From: Streptomyces sp. AC555_RSS877
GTDB taxonomy: Bacteria > Actinomycetota > Actinomycetes > Streptomycetales > Streptomycetaceae
Assembly: GCF_019049245.1 (NCBI RefSeq)
Contig: NZ_JAGMUK010000032.1
Span: 83,548-147,547 of the forward strand
Direction of reading: 5' to 3'
DNA: 64,000 nt
The notes under the pieces are model-generated. The model worked only from the letters and a program-made list of their open reading frames with translations. It did not search any database and was not told where the DNA came from. How positions within the stretch are numbered: position 1 is the stretch's first letter; every line of letters begins with the position of its first letter. Shown piece after piece: positions 36,036 to 45,277 of this stretch. The translations under genes and the position numbers were made by a program.

Positions 36036-38882
36036 ATGCAGACCTCGTCGGACCGGCACGAGTACCCCGCCCACTGGGAAGCCGACGTGGTGCTGCGCGA
36101 CGGCGGGACCGCGCGCATCCGGCCCATCACCGTCGATGATGCCGATCGCCTCGTCAGCTTCTATGAGCAGGTGTCGGACGAGTCGAAGTACTACCGCTTC
36201 TTCGCGCCCTACCCTCGTCTGTCCGCCAAGGACGTCCACCGCTTCACGCACCACGACTTTGTGGACCGGGTGGGACTCGCGGCCACCATCGGCGGCGAGT
36301 TCATCGCCACCGTACGCTACGACCGCATCGGCGCCGGGGGCATGCCCGCATCGGCCCCGGCCGACGAGGCCGAGGTCGCCTTCCTGGTCCAGGACGCGCA
36401 CCAGGGGCGCGGAGTCGCCTCCGCCCTCCTCGAACACATCGGGGCCGTCGCACGCGAGCGGGGCATCCGCCGCTTCGCCGCCGAGGTGCTGCCCGCCAAC
36501 ACCAAGATGATCAAGGTGTTCCGGGACGCCGGATACACCCAGAAGCGCAGCTTCGAGGACGGCGTCGTCCGCCTGGAGTTCGACCTGGAGCCGACGGACC
36601 GCTCGCTCGCCGTGCAGTACGCGCGCGAACAGCGCGCCGAGGGGCGATCCGTGCAGCGGCTGCTCATGCCCGGGTCGGTCGCCGTGGTCGGCGTCGGCCG
36701 TACGCCCGGCGGCGTGGGCCGCAGCGTCCTCGACAACCTCAGGGACGCCGGGTTCACCGGCCGGCTGCACGCCGTGAACAAGGCACTGCCCGAAGGGCGG
36801 AAGGAACTCGCCGGGGTGCCCGCCCACCGGTCGGTTCGGGACATCGACGGGCCCGTCGACCTCGTGGTCGTCGCCGTGCCCGCGGAGCACGTCCCCGAAG
36901 TCGTCGAGGATTGCGGCACGCACGGGGTGCAGGGGCTGGTCGTGCTCTCCGCCGGGTACGCCGAGAGCGGGCCCGAGGGGCGCGAGCGGCAGCGTGAACT
37001 CGTCCGGCACGCGCGCGCGTACGGCATGCGGATCATCGGGCCGAACGCCTTCGGCATCATCAACACGTCGGCGGACGTACGACTGAACGCCTCGCTGGCT
37101 CCCCAGATGCCCCGGCCGGGCCGGATCGGGCTGTTCTCCCAGTCCGGCGCGATCGGCATCGCTCTGCTGTCCCGACTGCACCGGCGCGGGGGCGGGGTCA
37201 CCGGGGTCACCGGCGTGTCGACGTTCGTGTCGTCCGGCAACCGGGCGGACGTCTCCGGCAACGACGTCCTTCAGTACTGGTACGACGACCCCGACACCGA
37301 CGTGGCGTTGATGTACCTGGAATCCATCGGCAACCCGCGCAAGTTCACGCGCCTGGCACGGCGTACGGCGGCCGCGAAACCGCTGGTCGTGGTGCAGGGC
37401 GCGCGGCACGGCGGAGCGGCCCCGCAGGGGCATGCCGTACGGGCGACGCGGTTGCCGCACGCCACGGTGTCCGCGCTGCTGCGGCAGGCCGGGGTGATCC
37501 GGGTCGACACGATCACCGAGCTGGTCGACGTGGGGCTGCTGCTCGCGCGCCAGCCGCTGCCCGCGGGAGCGCGGGTGGCGATCCTCGGGAACTCCGAGTC
37601 GCTGGGGCTGCTGACGTACGACGCGTGCCTCTCCGAGGGACTCAGGCCGTTGCCTCCGCTGGACCTGACGACGGCGGCGTCGCCGGAGGACTTCCACGGG
37701 GCGCTGTCCAGGGCGTTGGCGGACGACGCGTGCGACGCCGTCGTGGTCACCGCGATCCCGGCGGTGGGGGAGGGGTACCCCGGCGACGCGGCGTTGGCGG
37801 AGGCGCTGAGATCGGCGGCCGAGCGGGTGCCCGGGAAGCCGGTCATGGTGGTGCACGTGGAGCTCGGAGGGCTGGCGGAGGCGTTGTCGGCCGCGGCGAG
37901 CACCGCACCCCAGGCGAGCTCGCCGGCGCCCGCCGCCGTCGGCCGTGACCACCCGTTCCGCGCGTTGGACCGACTGGCCGCGAAGGCGGTGGACGACGCG
38001 CCGGCCCCCGAGAGCTGCTCCCGCCTCATTCCCGCCTACCCCGCGGCCGAGCGCGCCGTCCGCGCCCTCGGCGAAGCCGTCAAGTACGCCCAGTGGCGGC
38101 GGGACGCCGCCGAGCCCGGCAAGGTGCCCGAGTTCGAGGACATCGACGAGAAGGGGGCCGCCGAACTGATCGGAGGGCTCCTCGCGCGCGGGCAGGGGCT
38201 CACCCTCGGTACCGAGGAGACCTGCGAGCTGCTCGGGAAGTACGGCCTGCGCGTCCACCGTGCGCTGCCCGCACCCACTCCCGAGGACGCCGTCGCCGCC
38301 GCCCGCACCCTCGGCTACCCGGTCGCCCTCAAGGCCACCGCCCCGCACCTGCGACACCGCGCCGACCTGGGCGGCGTACGTCTGGATCTCGCGGACGAGG
38401 AGCAACTGCGCCGGGCGTACACCGAGTTGACCGAGTCGTTCGGGAAGCCTGAGGAGCTGCGGCCGGTGGTGCAGGGGATGGCGCCCCGCGGAGTCGACAC
38501 CGTTGTCAGGGCCGTCATCGACCCGGCGGCGGGCGCCGTACTGTCGTTCGGGCTCGCCGGAGCCGCCTCGCAGCTGCTCGGGGACACCGCGCACCGGCTG
38601 GTTCCGGTCACCGACCGGGAGGCGACCTCGCTGGTCCGGTCTATCCGGACGGCGCCACTCCTCTTCGGCTGGCGGGGTTCGGCCCCCGTCGACACCCCGG
38701 CCCTGGAGGAACTGCTGCTGCGCGTGTCGCGGCTGGTCGACGACCATCCGGAGGTCGTCGCGGTCACCCTGGAGCCGGTCGTCGTCGCCCCGCGCGGGCT
38801 GAGCGTCCTCGGCGCGTCCGTGCGGCTCGCGCCGCCGCCGGCCCGCGACGACCTCGGCCCGAGGACGCTTCCGGCGTACTGA
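36036..38882 (+). CDS. GNAT protein acetyltransferase fused to acyl-CoA synthetase-like domains (Pat)
   Basis: 948 residues. An N-terminal GNAT domain (about 15-175; AFLVQDAHQGRGVASALLEH, the acetyl-CoA pyrophosphate loop) precedes a CoA-binding Rossmann domain (about 205-310; GSVAVVGVGRTPGGVGRSV), a succinyl-CoA synthetase-like flavodoxin domain (about 330-560; LFSQSGAIG) and an ATP-grasp domain (about 700-930). This order, GNAT first, is that of the S. lividans protein acetyltransferase that silences acyl-CoA synthetases by lysine acetylation. It should use acetyl-CoA to modify such enzymes. ATG 36036 is chosen because the GNAT domain starts right after; the ribosome site is weak. Confidence 0.9.
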   Translation: MQTSSDRHEYPAHWEADVVLRDGGTARIRPITVDDADRLVSFYEQVSDESKYYRFFAPYPRLSAKDVHRFTHHDFVDRVGLAATIGGEFIATVRYDRIGAGGMPASAPADEAEVAFLVQDAHQGRGVASALLEHIGAVARERGIRRFAAEVLPANTKMIKVFRDAGYTQKRSFEDGVVRLEFDLEPTDRSLAVQYAREQRAEGRSVQRLLMPGSVAVVGVGRTPGGVGRSVLDNLRDAGFTGRLHAVNKALPEGRKELAGVPAHRSVRDIDGPVDLVVVAVPAEHVPEVVEDCGTHGVQGLVVLSAGYAESGPEGRERQRELVRHARAYGMRIIGPNAFGIINTSADVRLNASLAPQMPRPGRIGLFSQSGAIGIALLSRLHRRGGGVTGVTGVSTFVSSGNRADVSGNDVLQYWYDDPDTDVALMYLESIGNPRKFTRLARRTAAAKPLVVVQGARHGGAAPQGHAVRATRLPHATVSALLRQAGVIRVDTITELVDVGLLLARQPLPAGARVAILGNSESLGLLTYDACLSEGLRPLPPLDLTTAASPEDFHGALSRALADDACDAVVVTAIPAVGEGYPGDAALAEALRSAAERVPGKPVMVVHVELGGLAEALSAAASTAPQASSPAPAAVGRDHPFRALDRLAAKAVDDAPAPESCSRLIPAYPAAERAVRALGEAVKYAQWRRDAAEPGKVPEFEDIDEKGAAELIGGLLARGQGLTLGTEETCELLGKYGLRVHRALPAPTPEDAVAAARTLGYPVALKATAPHLRHRADLGGVRLDLADEEQLRRAYTELTESFGKPEELRPVVQGMAPRGVDTVVRAVIDPAAGAVLSFGLAGAASQLLGDTAHRLVPVTDREATSLVRSIRTAPLLFGWRGSAPVDTPALEELLLRVSRLVDDHPEVVAVTLEPVVVAPRGLSVLGASVRLAPPPARDDLGPRTLPAY

Positions 38883-38953
38883 GGCGTACCGCAGCCGACG
38901 GAGACCGCCGCGAGCGTGCCTCGCAGTCAGTGGCTCCCCGTAGGATGGACGTC

Positions 38954-39541
38954 ATGGCCAAGACCAGTACGACGACCCAGGGGCTGCGAGCGGCGATCGA
39001 ACGCAGCGGCTACTACCCGGCCCTCGTGGCCGAGGCGGTGGAGGCCGCCGTGGGCGGCGACACCATCCGGTCGTACCTGGTCCACCAGGAGACGACGTTC
39101 GACCAGAACGAGGTGCGGCGGCATGTGACCGTCCTCGTCCTCACCGAGACCCGCTTCATCGTCAGCCACACCGACGAGCAGGCCGCGGACACCACCTCCC
39201 CGACGCCCTATGCCACCACCTCCACCGAATCCGTGAAGCTCGGCCGGATCTCGTCGGTGGTGATCAGCCGCGTGGTCGCCAACCCGGAGCAGTACGTGCC
39301 GGGCACGCCGCCCCGGGAGGTCGTGCTGACCATCGGCTGGGGCGCGGTCTCCCGCATCGACCTGGAGCCCGCCGCCTGCGGCGACCCCAACTGCGAGGCC
39401 GACCACGGCTACACCGGCAGCTCGACGGCCGACGACCTGAGCCTGCGCGTGAGCGAGGCCGGGGACGGCCCGGAGACGGTGCGCCAGGCGCTCGTCTTCG
39501 CGCAGGCCATCTCCGAGGCGACCGCGGACGTCACCCGCTGA
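38954..39541 (+). CDS. DUF5998 family protein
   Basis: 195 residues, start ATG 38954 (GTAGGAT upstream). Reads LRAAIERSGYYPALVAEAVE, GDTIRSYLVHQETTFDQNEVRRH, then a beta-rich region and a C-terminal helix. This is an actinobacterial family of unknown function (DUF5998); a Cys pair in CGDPNCEADHG may bind metal. No membrane segment. Its TGA overlaps the ATG of the phosphodiesterase gene (TGATG), so the two are translated together. Confidence 0.85.
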   Translation: MAKTSTTTQGLRAAIERSGYYPALVAEAVEAAVGGDTIRSYLVHQETTFDQNEVRRHVTVLVLTETRFIVSHTDEQAADTTSPTPYATTSTESVKLGRISSVVISRVVANPEQYVPGTPPREVVLTIGWGAVSRIDLEPAACGDPNCEADHGYTGSSTADDLSLRVSEAGDGPETVRQALVFAQAISEATADVTR

Positions 39542-40743
39542 TGGCACAGCCCGCCTCGGACTGGGACCACCACCCACAGCCGCTCGCCCCCGACTCCGCG
39601 CCCGCCCCCGAGTACGGCACCGGCTCCCTCGCCGACCTGCTGCCCACGCTGGCCGCGGGCATGGCCGTACCGGGCTTCACCGAGGCCATCCCGGAGCTCA
39701 CCCCCGCCGACCGGAACTGCGTGTTCCTGATCGACGGACTCGGCTGGGAACAGCTCAGGGCACACCCTGACGAGGCGCCCTTCCTGACCGCGCTCCTCGC
39801 CAGTTCCCGCGGCGGCACGGGCCGGCCCCTCACCACCGGCTTCCCGGCCACCACCGCCACCTCCCTCGCCTCCGTCGGCACCGGCCGCCCGCCCGGCGCC
39901 CACGGCCTGCCCGGCTACACCGTGCGCAATCCGGACACCGGCGAGCTGATGAACCAGCTGCGTTGGCAGCCCTGGACCTCGCCGAAGGCCTGGCAGCCGT
40001 ACCCCACGGTCTTCCAGCTGGCCCACGAGGCGGGGGTGCACGCCGCCCAGGTGTCGTCCCCGACCTTCGAGAACACCCCGCTGACCAAGGTCGCGCTCAG
40101 TGGAGGAACGTTCCTCGGGCGGCTGTCCGGCGAGGACCGGATGGATCTCGCGGCCGAGCAGCTGGCCGCCGCCGACCGCGCCCTGGTCTACACGTACTAC
40201 GCCGAACTCGACGGCGCCGGTCACCGCTTCGGCGTCGACTCGGACAACTGGCGCGGCCAGCTCATGTACGTCGACCGGCTGGTCCAGCGGCTCGCCGAGC
40301 AGCTGCCGCCGCGCACCGCGCTCTACGTCACCGCCGACCACGGCATGATCGACGTCCCCTTCGACGAGCAGCACCGCATCGACTTCGACGAGGACTGGGA
40401 GCTGCGCGCCGGGGTCGCCCTGCTGGGCGGCGAGGGTCGCGCGCGCCACGTCTACGCGGTGCCGGGCGCCGAGAACGACGTCCTGACCTGCTGGCGCGAG
40501 GTCCTCGGCGAGCAGTTCTGGGTGGCCTCGCGGGACGAGGCGATCGCGGCGGGCTGGTTCGGCCGGCCCGGCCAGGTCGAGCAGCGCGTGTACGGCCGGC
40601 TCGGCGACGTGGTCGCCGCCGCTCGCGACGACGTGCTCATCGTCGCCTCGCAGCGGGAGCCCAAGGAGTCGGCGATGGTCGGCAACCACGGTTCGATGAC
40701 CCCTGCCGAGCAGCTGGTCCCGTTGCTCGAAGTACGCTCCTGA
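39541..40743 (+). CDS. Nucleotide pyrophosphatase / alkaline phosphatase superfamily enzyme
   Basis: 400 residues. The metal-binding Asp is in FLIDGLGWEQL, the catalytic Thr in FPATTATSLASVG, and further ligands are in YAELDGAGHRFG, YVTADHGMIDV and VGNHGSMTPAEQ. These mark the nucleotide pyrophosphatase/phosphodiesterase branch of the alkaline phosphatase superfamily. It should cleave phosphodiester or pyrophosphate bonds; the substrate is not evident. No signal peptide, so probably cytoplasmic. Translationally coupled to the DUF5998 gene and followed 49 bases later by thymidine kinase. Confidence 0.92.
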   Translation: MAQPASDWDHHPQPLAPDSAPAPEYGTGSLADLLPTLAAGMAVPGFTEAIPELTPADRNCVFLIDGLGWEQLRAHPDEAPFLTALLASSRGGTGRPLTTGFPATTATSLASVGTGRPPGAHGLPGYTVRNPDTGELMNQLRWQPWTSPKAWQPYPTVFQLAHEAGVHAAQVSSPTFENTPLTKVALSGGTFLGRLSGEDRMDLAAEQLAAADRALVYTYYAELDGAGHRFGVDSDNWRGQLMYVDRLVQRLAEQLPPRTALYVTADHGMIDVPFDEQHRIDFDEDWELRAGVALLGGEGRARHVYAVPGAENDVLTCWREVLGEQFWVASRDEAIAAGWFGRPGQVEQRVYGRLGDVVAAARDDVLIVASQREPKESAMVGNHGSMTPAEQLVPLLEVRS

Positions 40744-40792
40744 CGCTTCACCCACCCCTGTTTCCCCTGTGCTGAAAGGTGCTCGACTCGCC

Positions 40793-41410
40793 ATGCCCGA
40801 GCTGGTGTTCTTCTCCGGAACGATGGACTGCGGGAAGTCCACGCTGGCTCTCCAGATCGAGCACAACCGCTCGGCCCGGGGTCTCCAGGGCGTGATCTTC
40901 ACCCGTGACGACCGGGCCGGCGCGGGGAAGCTGTCCTCGCGGCTCGGTCTGGTGACGGAGGCGGTCGAGGCCGGGCCGGACATGGACCTGTTCGGCTACG
41001 TCGTGGCCGAGATCGAGCGGGGCTGCAAGGTCGACTACCTGATCGTGGACGAGGCGCAGTTCCTGTCGTCCGAGCAGATCGACCAACTGGCGCGCGTGGT
41101 GGACGACCTGGGCATGGACGTCTACGCCTTCGGCATCACCACCGACTTCCGCACCAAGCTGTTCCCCGGCTCCCAGCGCCTGATCGAGCTGGCGGACCGG
41201 ATAGAGGCGCTGCAGGTGGAGGCCATGTGCTGGTGCGGGGCGCGGGCCACGCACAACGCCCGCACCCTGGGCGGCGAGATGGTGGTGGAGGGCGAGCAGG
41301 TCGTCGTGGGCGATGTGAACCGCCCGGCGGCGGAGGTCGGTTACGAGGTGCTGTGCCGGCGCCACCACCGCCGCCGGATGACCAGTTCCTCGGCGGCCTT
41401 CGCCCACTAG
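40793..41410 (+). CDS. tdk: Thymidine kinase (type II)
   Basis: 205 residues. P-loop SGTMDCGKSTLAL, Walker-B-like DYLIVDEAQFLS with the catalytic Glu, the lasso-type substrate loop, and zinc ligands in MCWCGARATHNAR and LCRRHH. It phosphorylates thymidine (and deoxyuridine) to feed the dTTP salvage route. ATG 40793 is preferred; GAAAGG lies about 12 bases upstream and an in-frame start at 40769 is possible. Its TAG stop is inside the first terminal repeat of a MITE-like element. Confidence 0.93.
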   Translation: MPELVFFSGTMDCGKSTLALQIEHNRSARGLQGVIFTRDDRAGAGKLSSRLGLVTEAVEAGPDMDLFGYVVAEIERGCKVDYLIVDEAQFLSSEQIDQLARVVDDLGMDVYAFGITTDFRTKLFPGSQRLIELADRIEALQVEAMCWCGARATHNARTLGGEMVVEGEQVVVGDVNRPAAEVGYEVLCRRHHRRRMTSSSAAFAH

Positions 41411-41632
41411 GGCCTGTCCGGCGGATCATGCCGCAGACGCGGGGCCTGGCACGCCGATCTGCGGTGTTGTCGTCGGTTGCCGACTCCCCCACTCTCGACT
41501 TCGCTCGAGCGGGGGGCCCCCATCGCGTCGACGCCCTCCTCCGCCTTGCAGCTCGACGCACCAGGCCCCGCTCACCTGCGTCGATGAGGCGCCGCTGATG
41601 TCCTGCGACTTGATCCGCCGGACAGGCCCTAG
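41407..41632. mobile_element. MITE-like element with perfect 22-base inverted ends
   Basis: 226 bases. The ends, CTAGGGCCTGTCCGGCGGAT(CA) at 41407-41428 and its exact inverse at 41611-41632, include the CTAG target. A second inner inverted pair (GCGGGGCCTGG / CCAGGCCCCGC) would make the element fold into a long hairpin. It has no coding capacity. The GGCCTGTCCGGCGGAT end is one I recall from many Streptomyces genomes, where it marks small non-autonomous elements. Confidence 0.75.
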
Positions 41633-41753
41633 GGCCACACGCCCCCGGGCGCCGCCAACAGCTCGCCGCGGCATCCCTGTTCGACGATCCGGCCGACAGG
41701 GACGGCCGGCACTCCGGCCTCGGTGCATTCCCGGCCTCAGCGCGCTCCCCGCC

Positions 41754-42557
41754 TCAGCGCACCCCCTCGATCAGCGCGAACCGCGCACCCTCGGGATCCG
41801 CCACCGTGGCCACCCTCCCGTGCTCGCTGTCGTGCGGCGGCTTGAGGACGTGGCCGCCCAGGTCCGCCACGAGGGCGGCCGCGTCGTCCGTGTCGGCGAC
41901 CTCGAAGTACGTCGTCCAGTGCGGGCCACGGTCGCGGGGCAGGGCGCTGCCCACGCCGTGGATGCCGGCGACGGGGCGGCCACCGATGTGCAGGGTGACG
42001 TGGTCGGAGTCGGCGGACACCACCGGCTCCTCCTCGTAACCGAACACCGTCTCGTAGAACTTGGCGACGCTCGTGGACTCGAAGGTCAGCAACTCGTGCC
42101 AGGCCGGTGCGCCCGGTACCCCGCCGATGGACGTGCCGAGGTGGGCCGACGCCTGCCACACGCCGAAGACCGCGCCCGCCGGGTCGGAACCGATCACCAG
42201 CCGCCCGGCGTCACCCGCGTCCAGCGGCCCCACGCCGACCGTTCCGCCGCACAGCCGTACCGTTTCAGCTGTCAGGTCCACGTCGTCCGAGGCGAGGTAG
42301 GGCGTCCAGGCGATCGGAAGGTGGCGGTCGGGCGGCAGTTGGCCGATACCGGCCACCTCGTGTCCGTCGAGCAGAGCCCGGACGTAGGGTCCGAGCTGCT
42401 GCGGACCCGGTTGGAACTCCCAGCCGAACAGCGAACCGTAGAACTCCTGGGTCGCCGCCATCCCGTGCACCATCAAGCTCACCCAGCAGGGCGCGCCGGG
42501 CGCGTGCCGGGCGTGTGTCTCGCCGTTCGGGCCGGACGACCCCCTAGCCTCGGTCAT
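41754..42557 (-). CDS. VOC family (glyoxalase/bleomycin-resistance-like) protein, two domains
   Basis: 267 residues with two tandem vicinal-oxygen-chelate domains (about 25-135 and 150-265), recognised from APCWVSLMVHGMAATQEFYGS, FGWEFQPGP, and the second copy APAWHELLTFESTSVAKFYE, FGYEEEP. The family includes glyoxalases, dioxygenases and antibiotic-binding proteins; double-domain members like this are usually of unknown substrate. ATG 42557 has GGAGAG at 7 bases; a GTG two codons upstream is too close to it. No operon neighbour. Confidence 0.88.
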   Translation of the reverse strand: MTEARGSSGPNGETHARHAPGAPCWVSLMVHGMAATQEFYGSLFGWEFQPGPQQLGPYVRALLDGHEVAGIGQLPPDRHLPIAWTPYLASDDVDLTAETVRLCGGTVGVGPLDAGDAGRLVIGSDPAGAVFGVWQASAHLGTSIGGVPGAPAWHELLTFESTSVAKFYETVFGYEEEPVVSADSDHVTLHIGGRPVAGIHGVGSALPRDRGPHWTTYFEVADTDDAAALVADLGGHVLKPPHDSEHGRVATVADPEGARFALIEGVR

Positions 42558-42852
42558 CGTCACTCTCTCCTCGGCCCCTCACGGTGCCGTGTCGCTTCCG
42601 CTTTGACGGACCCCGTGCCGATGCTCGCACCCGCCGTGGTGCCACACCCTCCGGGCGCGCCGCCATGTGCCGGCCCGTGACCGGAGAATGCCCGCCGCAC
42701 GGCCCTCCGGCCGTTCCGCGCGATGACCGACGGGTGACGATCGGCTGTACAGCATGTGCCCGGTCCCGTACGCCCGGTGACCGGATCTGTCCGGCCGAGC
42801 AGAGTAGCCGGACATGAACGACGCGGCCACCCCGTGCGCGAGGATGGTGGCC

Positions 42853-43704
42853 ATGAACGCCATCATCTCCGCATCCGAACTCGCGAGCGACCTGGCGGCG
42901 GGCAGTCCGCCGGTCCTGCTCGACGTCCGCTGGCAGCTGAGCCTGGCCAAGGCGGCCGGGGAGCCCTCCTTCGACGGCCGAGCCGAGTACGCGGCCGGAC
43001 ACCTCCCCGGTGCCGTCTACATCGACCTGGACCGGGAGCTCGCCGGCGCGCCCGGCACCGGAGGCCGGCACCCGCTGCCCGATCTCACCGAGTTCGGCGC
43101 CGTCATGCGCAAGGCGGGCGTCTCGTCCCGGACGCCGGTGGTCGTGTACGACGGCGGGCAGGGCTGGGCGGCGGCCCGAGCCTGGTGGCTGCTGCGCTGG
43201 ACGGGTCACCCGAACGTGCGCGTCCTCGACGGCGGGTTGCCGGCCTGGCGGGGTGAGCTGTCGGTGGCGACGCCCGAGCCGGCCGCGGGGGACTTCCGCC
43301 CGGAGCCGGGCGCGCGCGGCCTGCTCGACGCGGACGGCGCGGCGGCGCTGGCGCGTTCCGGCGTACTGCTGGACGCGCGGGCCGGCGAGCGCTACCGGGG
43401 TGACGTGGAGCCGGTCGACCGCGTCGGCGGGCACATCCCGGGCGCCGTCTCCGCGCCCACCACGGACAACGTGGCGACGGACGGACGCTTCCTGCCCGCG
43501 GAGGAGTTGGCCGAGCGCTTCAAGGCGTTGGGCGCCACGGACGGTTCGCAGGTCGGCGTCTACTGCGGTTCCGGGGTCTCCGGCGCGCACCAGGTGCTGG
43601 CGCTGGCGGTGGCGGGCGTCCCGGCCGCGCTCTACGTCGGTTCCTGGTCGGAGTGGTCCTCGGACCCCTCGCGTCCGGTCGCCGTGGGGCCCGACCCGCA
43701 GTAG
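42853..43704 (+). CDS. Thiosulfate/3-mercaptopyruvate sulfurtransferase (double rhodanese)
   Basis: 283 residues with two rhodanese domains. The N-terminal one (about 5-125; VLLDVRWQLS) is structural and the C-terminal one (about 150-270; VLLDARAGERYRGDVEP) carries the catalytic Cys in VYCGSGVSGAHQ. The enzyme moves sulfane sulfur from thiosulfate or mercaptopyruvate to cyanide or thiols. ATG 42853 is chosen over 42814 because the domain starts there and GAGG lies upstream. Confidence 0.93.
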   Translation: MNAIISASELASDLAAGSPPVLLDVRWQLSLAKAAGEPSFDGRAEYAAGHLPGAVYIDLDRELAGAPGTGGRHPLPDLTEFGAVMRKAGVSSRTPVVVYDGGQGWAAARAWWLLRWTGHPNVRVLDGGLPAWRGELSVATPEPAAGDFRPEPGARGLLDADGAAALARSGVLLDARAGERYRGDVEPVDRVGGHIPGAVSAPTTDNVATDGRFLPAEELAERFKALGATDGSQVGVYCGSGVSGAHQVLALAVAGVPAALYVGSWSEWSSDPSRPVAVGPDPQ

Positions 43705-43780
43705 GCGTACGACGACGAGAGGGGACCGCACCGACCGGCGCGGCCCCCTCCCGATGTCGTACGGCATGTCGTACGGCCGC

Positions 43781-44827
43781 CTATTCCTGCTTCTTGCGCC
43801 GCGTCCCGAACACGATCTCGTCCCAGCTGGGGACCGCCGCCCGGCGTCCCGGGCGGACGCCGTCCGCCTCGGCCTGGCGGTCGGTGGAGCCGATGAGACG
43901 GTCGCGGTGGCTGCCGACGGAACGGGGCATGAGGACGTCCGCGTAGGCGGAGCCGGCCGAGGCCGCGGGAGCCGGGGGCTCCTCGCTCTCGGGCTCCGCG
44001 GCGGGCTCCTCCGCCTCGGGGTCCTCCGACGGGCGCTCCGGGACCACCAGGTCGCCGCGGAAGCTCGGCACCGCCTCCAACAGGCTGGTCAGCGAGTCCC
44101 GTTCGCCGGCACTCGCGGTCGCGGTCTCCTCGGGTGGCTCGGGTGCGGGCAGGCTGGGCCGCTCCCGGTCGAGGGCACGGTCCAGCGGACGGTCGCGCGG
44201 CAGCCGTGCGATCCGCGGGACGAAGGGGAAGCTGGGCTCCGGCGAGGCCGCGAGGTCGTCGGACTCGCCGATCAGCGAGCGCGCCTCCTCGTCGACGGCC
44301 TGGACGAGCCGCCGGGGCGGGTCGTACGTCCAGCTCGCCGAGTGCGGTTCGCCCGCGACCAGGTAGACCAGCAGGACTTCCCAGGTGCCGTCGTCGCGGC
44401 GCCACGAGTCCCACTGGACGCTGTCTTTCTCGGCGCCGCGCAGGGTCAGCCGCTCCTGGACGGCCTCGCCCAGCTGCGGGCCCGCGTTCTCGCCGGGGCG
44501 GCGGACCGGAGTCTTCCGGGCGCGCTCGGCCATGAACGCGCGCTCGGCCAGCACGGGACCCTCGAAGCGCCGTACGCGATCGACGGGGATGCCGGCCATC
44601 TGGGCGACCTCTTCCGCGGTCGCACCGGCGCGTATACGTGCCTGGATGTCACGGGGGCGGAGATGGCTCTCCACCTCGATCTCGATCTGGCCAAGGCGGG
44701 GACGGTCGCCGCGAACGGCGGCGCGCAGACGCTCGTCAATCGGAAGCGTGTACTCCGTGCTGTCCGCAGCCTTCAGCACCAGCCGTGTGCCGTCATTCGA
44801 GACGGCCACGACACGCAGTTCGGGCAT
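43781..44827 (-). CDS. sepH: SepH, FtsZ-binding cell-division regulator
   Basis: 348 residues, ATG 44827 with GGGAGG upstream. The N-terminal DUF3071 domain (MPELRVVAVSNDGTRLVLKA) holds a helix-turn-helix-like motif (IQARIRAGATAEEVAQMAGI), then a long acidic, Pro/Glu-rich, probably disordered linker and a conserved C-terminal end (PSWDEIVFGTRRKK). SepH of Streptomyces binds FtsZ, promotes its assembly, and controls where and when division septa form. The linker is the variable part. Confidence 0.93.
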   Translation of the reverse strand: MPELRVVAVSNDGTRLVLKAADSTEYTLPIDERLRAAVRGDRPRLGQIEIEVESHLRPRDIQARIRAGATAEEVAQMAGIPVDRVRRFEGPVLAERAFMAERARKTPVRRPGENAGPQLGEAVQERLTLRGAEKDSVQWDSWRRDDGTWEVLLVYLVAGEPHSASWTYDPPRRLVQAVDEEARSLIGESDDLAASPEPSFPFVPRIARLPRDRPLDRALDRERPSLPAPEPPEETATASAGERDSLTSLLEAVPSFRGDLVVPERPSEDPEAEEPAAEPESEEPPAPAASAGSAYADVLMPRSVGSHRDRLIGSTDRQAEADGVRPGRRAAVPSWDEIVFGTRRKKQE

Positions 44828-45277
44828 GGGGACCTCCCGGGTGGTGCCTGCCGACGTCACGTGCGTCGCTGCTTCCGCTAGTCGAGTGTGGCCTGCCCGG
44901 GTGCAGCCTGCCACAACCTTGCCGAGTTGCCCGGCGTGTCGGGCACAGGCCCGGGACCGCCGTTATGGCACGGTTACCTATTCGCAACGCTAAGTGACCA
45001 ACTCCGTCACCCTGTGCAACTGGCCCCCTTCCGGCGGTCCTTGAAGGCCACGGACGCCCAGGCGGGAGACCGAACCCAGGGCTCGCAACAGTACTCCATT
45101 CGAGCCACGTGCGTGGATTGGCACGCTGTCGAACTTCTGACTGGGGGCGGTACTTGGCCGCCGCGGCGCGGTTTTCCGGATCTTGGACGTGGCGTACTTC
45201 ACGCAATCACCAGAAACGGAACCTTTTGCTTTCGTTCGTACGTCCCCGTCTCGCGCATCCGTACCCCGGTTCCTCGG
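44828..45277. other. Upstream region of sepH; no confident gene
   Basis: 450 bases. A 70-codon frame on the minus strand (44990-45202) is open, but it lacks a ribosome site and has no recognisable motif. Promoters for sepH should lie near its start. No hairpin or RNA gene is seen. Confidence 0.5.

Noticed and set aside
35889..38747. A 950-codon open frame antisense to the acetyltransferase gene
   Set aside because: It mirrors the codon pattern of the strongly supported gene on the other strand; its composition (His/Arg/Gly-rich) has no domain. Such shadows are normal at this GC content.
44990..45202. 70-codon minus-strand frame upstream of sepH
   Set aside because: GTG start without a ribosome site and no motif; third-position bias alone is not enough in this region.
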